Origin: Gemmatimonadota bacterium
GTDB lineage: Bacteria; Gemmatimonadota; Gemmatimonadetes; Longimicrobiales; Gaopeijiaceae
Reading direction: 5' to 3'
Assembly: GCA_007125125.1 (NCBI GenBank)
Contig: SLDT01000246.1
Span: forward strand, 1-35,868
Length of the DNA stretch: 35,868 bases
Of this stretch, positions 32,196-35,868 are shown in pieces; position 1 is the first letter of the stretch; every line of letters begins with the position of its first letter. Made by a program: the position numbers and the translations under genes. The notes beneath the pieces were generated by a model that saw only the letters and a list, made by a program, of their open reading frames with translations, did no database searches and had not been told where the DNA came from.

Positions 32196-33452
32196 GTGCG
32201 CGAAGTGGAGACATTCAGGGAGCTGGGACTTTCCGACGAGGTCCTTGCCGCGATCGAAGCGCAGGGGTGGGAGCGCCCGACCCCAATCCAGCGCAAGGCG
32301 ATCCCGGCGGGGCTCGAGGGGCGTGACATCGTCGGCATCGCACAGACGGGTACGGGAAAGACGGGAGCCTTCATGATCCCCTCCCTCGAGAAGGTGCGAC
32401 CCGGCGAAGGGCTCCAGGTCCTGGTGCTCTGCCCGACCCGCGAACTCGCGCAGCAGGTGGCCGAAGATGCGAAGCTGCTCATTCGCGGTCGTGCGATCCG
32501 GGTCGCCGATGTCGTGGGAGGCGTCGCGTACGAGCCGCAGATCGAGGCGCTCCGGGGGAACTGGGAGGTGATTGCGGCGACGCCCGGTCGATTCAACGAT
32601 CACATGGAGCGCGGGAACGTCAAGCTCGACTCGCTCAAGGTCCTGATCCTCGATGAGGCCGACCGGATGCTCGACATGGGGTTTCGGCCGCAGATCGAGG
32701 ATGTCCTGAGACGTTCGCCCAAGTCGCGACAGAGCATGCTCTTCTCCGCGACGATGCCCCACGGGGTCCATGCGCTTGCCCTGCGGATCACGGACGACGC
32801 GGAATGGGTCGAGGCGGCACCCTCCGGGACGATTGCCGACCTGATCGAGGAGCGCGTCTACATGGTCAAGCCGGACCGGAAGCCCGACCTCCTCGTGGAA
32901 CTCCTGGACGAGCCTTCCTGGGACCAGGTTCTCGTGTTCACGCGCACGAAGGTCGGGGCCGATCGGCTCGAGGCGCACCTGAAGCGCACTGGCATCGGCG
33001 CTGACGTGATGCACTCCGACCGCCGCATGCAGCACCGTGTCCGGGCCCTGGATCGCTTCGCTTCCGGGACGATCCGGGTTCTCGTGGCCACGGACGTGGC
33101 GCAGCGAGGGCTCGATGTCGAGGGAATCAGCCACGTCGTGAACTTCGATGTGCCGATTGACCCGGAAGACTACGTGCACCGCATTGGTCGGACGGGACGC
33201 GCGGGGGCCGCCGGGACCGCGGTGACCTTCGTGACGGCCGGGGAACTCGGACACCTCCGCTCGATCGAGCACCGTCTGGGCCGGACCCTCGAGCGCATCT
33301 CGCTCGAGGGCTATGACTACACCGGGGAGTCGCAGGGCGCGAAGGAGCGCGCCGTGGCGAAGCACTCCCGGAGCGGAGGAGGCATCGGATCGAAGTCGGC
33401 CGACGACCTGAGCGACGAGGAGCTCGCGAAGCTCCTGGGGCACTCGAGCTGA
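32196..33452 (+). CDS. DEAD-box ATP-dependent RNA helicase, RhlE-like, all motifs intact
   Basis: 418 aa if it starts at the GTG at 32196 (VREVETFRELGL); GTG 32205 and TTG 32190 are alternatives, and the ORF reaching further upstream crosses the promoter and the divergent phosphatase gene. All motifs are present: Q motif RPTPIQRKAIP, I AQTGTGKT, Ia PTRELAQQ, Ib TPGR, II DEAD, III SAT, IV VFTRTK, V ATDVAQRGLDV, VI HRIGRTGRAG. It has a short basic C terminus and no DbpA-type RNA-binding domain. Expected role: RNA unwinding in ribosome assembly or RNA decay. It contrasts directly with the degenerate paralogue 4 kb upstream. The lipoprotein gene follows after 14 bp. Confidence 0.95.
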   Translation: MREVETFRELGLSDEVLAAIEAQGWERPTPIQRKAIPAGLEGRDIVGIAQTGTGKTGAFMIPSLEKVRPGEGLQVLVLCPTRELAQQVAEDAKLLIRGRAIRVADVVGGVAYEPQIEALRGNWEVIAATPGRFNDHMERGNVKLDSLKVLILDEADRMLDMGFRPQIEDVLRRSPKSRQSMLFSATMPHGVHALALRITDDAEWVEAAPSGTIADLIEERVYMVKPDRKPDLLVELLDEPSWDQVLVFTRTKVGADRLEAHLKRTGIGADVMHSDRRMQHRVRALDRFASGTIRVLVATDVAQRGLDVEGISHVVNFDVPIDPEDYVHRIGRTGRAGAAGTAVTFVTAGELGHLRSIEHRLGRTLERISLEGYDYTGESQGAKERAVAKHSRSGGGIGSKSADDLSDEELAKLLGHSS

Positions 33453-33466
33453 GAACGGTCGGGCCG

Positions 33467-34027
33467 ATGCCCCGAATCCCTCCAGGGTTTCTCGCCCTCC
33501 TCCTGACGATGGTGTGGAGCATGACGGGGTGCACCTTCGAGCATCGGGGAAATGGTGCGGGCGAAGCGGACCCCGACCTTCCGGCCGTGATCAGCGACAC
33601 CACAGCCGGAGAGCCGACACCGCCGCGGAGCCCGGAGGTGCCCGTGCTCGAGGCGCTCCGGACCCACCGGGAGGCCGTGGGACGAGGTGATCTCGCGCTC
33701 GCGCTCGCCCTGCTGCACCGGGAAGCGACGCTCGCGGACGCGCTCCTCGCCACGGTGGACGAAGAGCTGACGCGGGGCGAGCTCCTCCTCGAACTGCGGT
33801 CTCGCCTTGGGGCGGGCTATCACCTCGTCGAGGTGTCCGTCGAGGCCTCGGTGCATGACGAGAGCGCCCTGGTTGTCTCGCGCCTCCTACTCGAGGGGCA
33901 CGAGGGGGCGGCTGGAGCGCTGGAGGAGATGAAGGGGAGGGGGCTGCGCGAGACTGCCTTCCTCCTGCTGACCCCGGAAGGATGGCGTATCCGTCACCTC
34001 CATCGATCGGTCGAGGGGGCAAGGTGA
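33467..34027 (+). CDS. Lipoprotein of unknown function, possibly NTF2-like
   Basis: 186 aa. The lipobox SMTGC puts the lipid Cys at residue 22. A disordered Pro/Thr linker (35-58) is followed by a domain of about 125 residues with an N-terminal helix (VLEALRTHREAVGRGDLALAL), strand-like segments and a final TPEGWRIRHLHRS. This layout resembles the NTF2/SnoaL-like fold used by many small periplasmic proteins; the similarity is structural and weak. Its stop overlaps the threonine ammonia-lyase start (GTGA), so it is coupled to it, although the two are in different compartments. Confidence 0.75.
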   Translation: MPRIPPGFLALLLTMVWSMTGCTFEHRGNGAGEADPDLPAVISDTTAGEPTPPRSPEVPVLEALRTHREAVGRGDLALALALLHREATLADALLATVDEELTRGELLLELRSRLGAGYHLVEVSVEASVHDESALVVSRLLLEGHEGAAGALEEMKGRGLRETAFLLLTPEGWRIRHLHRSVEGAR

Positions 34028-35256
34028 AGCTCCCGGTGAGCCTCGAGATGATTCGCGAGGCCCGCGAACGAATCCGGGAGCAGGTACCGGTCACGCCGCT
34101 CAAGCAGGCTCGCTCTCTCGAAGGAGTCCTGCCCGGGCGGGTGTGGCTCAAGCTCGAGAACCAGCACCGGACGGGGTCGTTCAAGGAGAGGGGCGCGCTG
34201 AACCGGCTCCTCGACCTCGACGCGGGTGAGCGGAAGCGGGGGGTGATCACGGCAAGTGCCGGCAATCATGCCCAGGCGGTCGCTTTCCACGCCACCCGCC
34301 TGGGGATCCCGGCGACGGTGCTCATGCCCGGCACGACGCCCCTAATCAAGGTGGGGAACACCCGCAGGTATGGGGCCGACGTGATCCTGCACGGACAGCG
34401 CTTCTCCGAGTCGATCGAACGCTCGCACGAGCTTTGTCGCGAGCGAGACCTCACGATGGTGCATGCCTACGACGACCCGCTGGTCGTGGCGGGGCAGGGA
34501 ACGATCGGCCTGGAGCTGCACGAGCAGCTGGAAGGGTTGGACCACGTGGTGGTTCCGATCGGGGGCGGTGGCGTGATTTCGGGTACCGCGCTCGCGCTCA
34601 AGGCGCTCATGCCGGGGGTTCGGGTGGTCGGGGTCGAGGCCGAGGCTGCACCCTCTGCACTGCGCTCCCGGGAGGCGGGGAAAATCATCGAGGTGGAGAC
34701 CTCCGAGACCCTCGCCGACGGCATCGCCGTGAAGCGGCTTGGCGAGGTGACCTTCCCCCTGATCGAGACCTTCGTCGACGACATCGTGACGGTCGGGGAG
34801 GAGGAGATCGCCAATGCCATCCTGCACCTGCTCGAACAGGAGAGGCTCGTCGTGGAGGGGGCAGGTGCAGCCCCTCTGGCGGCCCTGCTCTCGGGGCGGA
34901 TCGAACTTCGAGAAGGCAGCCGAGCCGTGGCGGTGCTCTGCGGAGGGAACATTGATGTGAACATGATCGCGCGGATCATCGACCGAGGGCTTGTTCACTC
35001 CGGCCGGATGGTGCGCATCGTGGCAACCGTCCGCGACCGGCCCGGGTCGCTCGCGGGGCTGACGCGGGAGGTCGCGAGGGCCGGTGCGAACGTGCTCGAA
35101 GTGGCGCACCAGCGGGCCTTTGCCGACATCTCGGTCGGCGAGGTCGAGATTGCGATGCAGCTCGAGACACGGGGCCCCGAGCATGTAGACGATGTGCTGC
35201 GGGCACTGTCGGGGGCGGGAGCGCGGGTTCGTCGGGAGAGCCTGCCGCCGGCCTGA
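34024..35256 (+). CDS. ilvA: Threonine ammonia-lyase (threonine dehydratase) with C-terminal ACT domain
   Basis: 410 aa from the GTG at 34024 overlapping the lipoprotein stop. It is a fold-type II PLP enzyme: cofactor Lys in HRTGSFKERGA, substrate loop TASAGNHAQAVAFHA, phosphate-binding loop PIGGGGVISG, and VEGAGAAPLAALLSG. The last 75 residues are a single ACT domain (VRIVATVRDRPGSLAGLTRE). It converts threonine to 2-oxobutyrate and ammonia, either for isoleucine synthesis or for threonine breakdown. One ACT domain of this type fits the shorter, roughly 400-aa class rather than E. coli IlvA with its double regulatory domain, so the symbol is approximate. Confidence 0.93.
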   Translation: MKLPVSLEMIREARERIREQVPVTPLKQARSLEGVLPGRVWLKLENQHRTGSFKERGALNRLLDLDAGERKRGVITASAGNHAQAVAFHATRLGIPATVLMPGTTPLIKVGNTRRYGADVILHGQRFSESIERSHELCRERDLTMVHAYDDPLVVAGQGTIGLELHEQLEGLDHVVVPIGGGGVISGTALALKALMPGVRVVGVEAEAAPSALRSREAGKIIEVETSETLADGIAVKRLGEVTFPLIETFVDDIVTVGEEEIANAILHLLEQERLVVEGAGAAPLAALLSGRIELREGSRAVAVLCGGNIDVNMIARIIDRGLVHSGRMVRIVATVRDRPGSLAGLTREVARAGANVLEVAHQRAFADISVGEVEIAMQLETRGPEHVDDVLRALSGAGARVRRESLPPA

Positions 35257-35266
35257 ACCCCGGGGC

Positions 35267-35295
35267 TTGCGCGGTTCCCGTTTCGGGTGTAAACA
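35267..35295 (+). promoter_or_regulatory. Candidate promoter of the receptor-like gene
   Basis: TTGCGC (35267-35272), 17-bp spacer and TAAACA (35290-35295). The context GGGGCTTGC, then CCCG-TTT-CGGGT, repeats the one before the UppP-like gene at 19495. It would give a leader of about 390 nt. Confidence 0.4.
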
Positions 35296-35633
35296 TTCAT
35301 ATAGAGGGTCGCCGCCATCCTGCGGCCCCCTGTGCGACCTCCACAACGGAAAGATTCCAGGCAGTTCCGGACGACCGACTCTTTCGGTCCCGCATCGGTG
35401 CGCTTCCGCGTCCGATCCCTGCGGGTGGACAAGCAAGACCAGCCAGACCTCCAACAGCCAGACCCGAGTCTTCCCTGCCCGGGATCGCCGTGTTTCCATG
35501 CGGTCGATCCGGACAGGGCGACGAAGTGGTTCCGGCAGGTCGCATGCTTCCGGCACTGCCTCCTTCCTGAATGTCCAGAGCAAGGAGGAGAACGAACGAA
35601 ACCGATTGCCTCGTAAGCAACGCTCGGAAGGTC

Positions 35634-35657
35634 CGCGACCGCACTTCGGCGGTCGCG
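35634..35657 (+). promoter_or_regulatory. Stable hairpin in the 5' leader of the receptor-like gene
   Basis: CGCGACCGC (35634-35642) pairs perfectly with GCGGTCGCG (35649-35657) around the 6-nt loop ACTTCG, ending 33 nt before the ATG. No T-run follows, so it is a leader structure, possibly affecting translation or mRNA stability. Confidence 0.55.
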
Positions 35658-35690
35658 ACGCATGCAAGTCTGTACGCAAGAGGAGATCTC

Positions 35691-35868
35691 ATGCCGAACA
35701 AGGCCTTGTTCGCAGTATTGGCGGCGCTCGCCCTCGTCTTCGCCCCTCTGGGCGGAGAGCTGGCGGCGCAGCAGACGGGTGTGGTGACCGGTCAGGTCGT
35801 CGACGCCCAGACCGGGCAGCCGGTGGCCGGAGCGCAGGTGTCCGTGGAGGGCACGCGTTCCGGAATGA
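35691..35868 (+). CDS. N-terminal part of a secreted or outer-membrane protein with carboxypeptidase-regulatory-like domain (probable TonB-dependent receptor), truncated by the window edge
   Basis: 59 codons are visible and the frame is still open at the last base (the final ATGA is read as ATG plus one base). AGGAGA precedes the ATG. A signal peptide (ALFAVLAALALVFAPLGGELAAQ) is followed by TGVVTGQVVDAQTGQPVAGA and VSVEGTRSG, the typical first strands of the carboxypeptidase-regulatory-like domain that begins SusC-type and related TonB-dependent receptors. The rest lies outside the window, so the receptor call is inference. Confidence 0.75.
   Translation, partial: MPNKALFAVLAALALVFAPLGGELAAQQTGVVTGQVVDAQTGQPVAGAQVSVEGTRSGM

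Larger units (their letters stand above)
35257..35690. other. Intergenic/leader region before the receptor-like gene
   Basis: 434 bp with lower GC than its surroundings. Open frames here, up to about 94 codons, have no Shine-Dalgarno, no family resemblance and unlikely composition, so I do not call a gene. It contains a promoter-like site at 35267-35295, AT-rich sequence around 35288-35306, a strong hairpin at 35634-35657 and the ribosome-binding site AGGAGA at 35681-35686. I recognise no riboswitch or tRNA. Confidence 0.55.

Noticed and set aside
35332-35616. 94-codon + frame in the leader of the receptor-like gene
   Set aside because: No Shine-Dalgarno, unlikely composition and no recognisable similarity; treated as non-coding.
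1-35868. CRISPR arrays, tRNA or rRNA genes, insertion sequences, integrases, phage genes
   Set aside because: Looked for on both strands by eye; no repeat-spacer pattern, cloverleaf or transposase-like protein was seen.

Overview
The window is about 36 kb of very GC-rich, tightly packed bacterial chromosome. The gene set fits Gemmatimonadota or a close relative: secreted M14 and S41 peptidases, a six-bladed propeller protein with a GxGPGE signature, a Tat-type amidase, and at the right edge the start of a receptor-like protein with a carboxypeptidase-regulatory-like domain. The phylum is an inference; no rRNA or other decisive marker is present. I see no tRNA, rRNA, CRISPR array, insertion sequence, integrase or phage gene, so this looks like ordinary chromosome with unusual members rather than a mobile island.

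Layout. 1-9.7 kb is a peptide-degradation block. A D-aminoacylase-type amidohydrolase and an M14 lipoprotein peptidase run on +. They converge, with overlapping ends, on a minus-strand operon of a 1001-aa M14 peptidase, a PlsC-type acyltransferase and a second M14 lipoprotein. 9.9-13.2 kb is a + operon of outer-membrane porin, BCCT transporter and small cytoplasmic protein. 13.2-15.4 kb is a minus-strand pair: an S41 peptidase with tricorn-like rather than Ser-Lys active-site residues, and a LolA-like periplasmic protein. 15.5-20.5 kb (+) carries an acetyl-CoA hydrolase/transferase, a GatC/AtzG-like small protein with a Tat-signal amidase, and a UppP-like membrane protein that lacks the key glutamate.

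20.5-23.2 kb (minus) is a fully overlapping operon of retropepsin-like protease, RimK ligase and AstE-like deacylase, preceded by a small zinc ribbon and divergent from a sensor-less sigma-54 activator. 24.2-25.9 kb (minus) holds a membrane-anchored six-bladed propeller protein preceded by a small secreted protein with seven evenly spaced cysteines. 26.3 kb is an HU-family gene with a clear promoter and a strong bidirectional terminator. 26.7-29.2 kb (minus) is an operon of a kappa/DsbA-fold protein without CxxC, a 103-aa unknown, and a DeaD/CsdA-like helicase whose ATPase motifs have decayed while its RNA-binding domain is intact. 29.4-30.6 kb is an aminotransferase. 30.6-32.0 kb (minus) is a low-molecular-weight phosphatase plus fructosamine-kinase pair that fits protein deglycation. 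32.2-35.3 kb (+) is an intact DEAD-box helicase, a lipoprotein and a threonine ammonia-lyase. A 434-bp leader region then precedes the partial gene at the edge.

Best candidates for something undescribed: the pseudo-helicase operon; the Cys-rich secreted protein plus propeller pair; the RimK/retropepsin/deacylase operon with its zinc ribbon and sigma-54 activator; the UppP-like protein without its catalytic Glu; and the GatC-like partner of an exported amidase.
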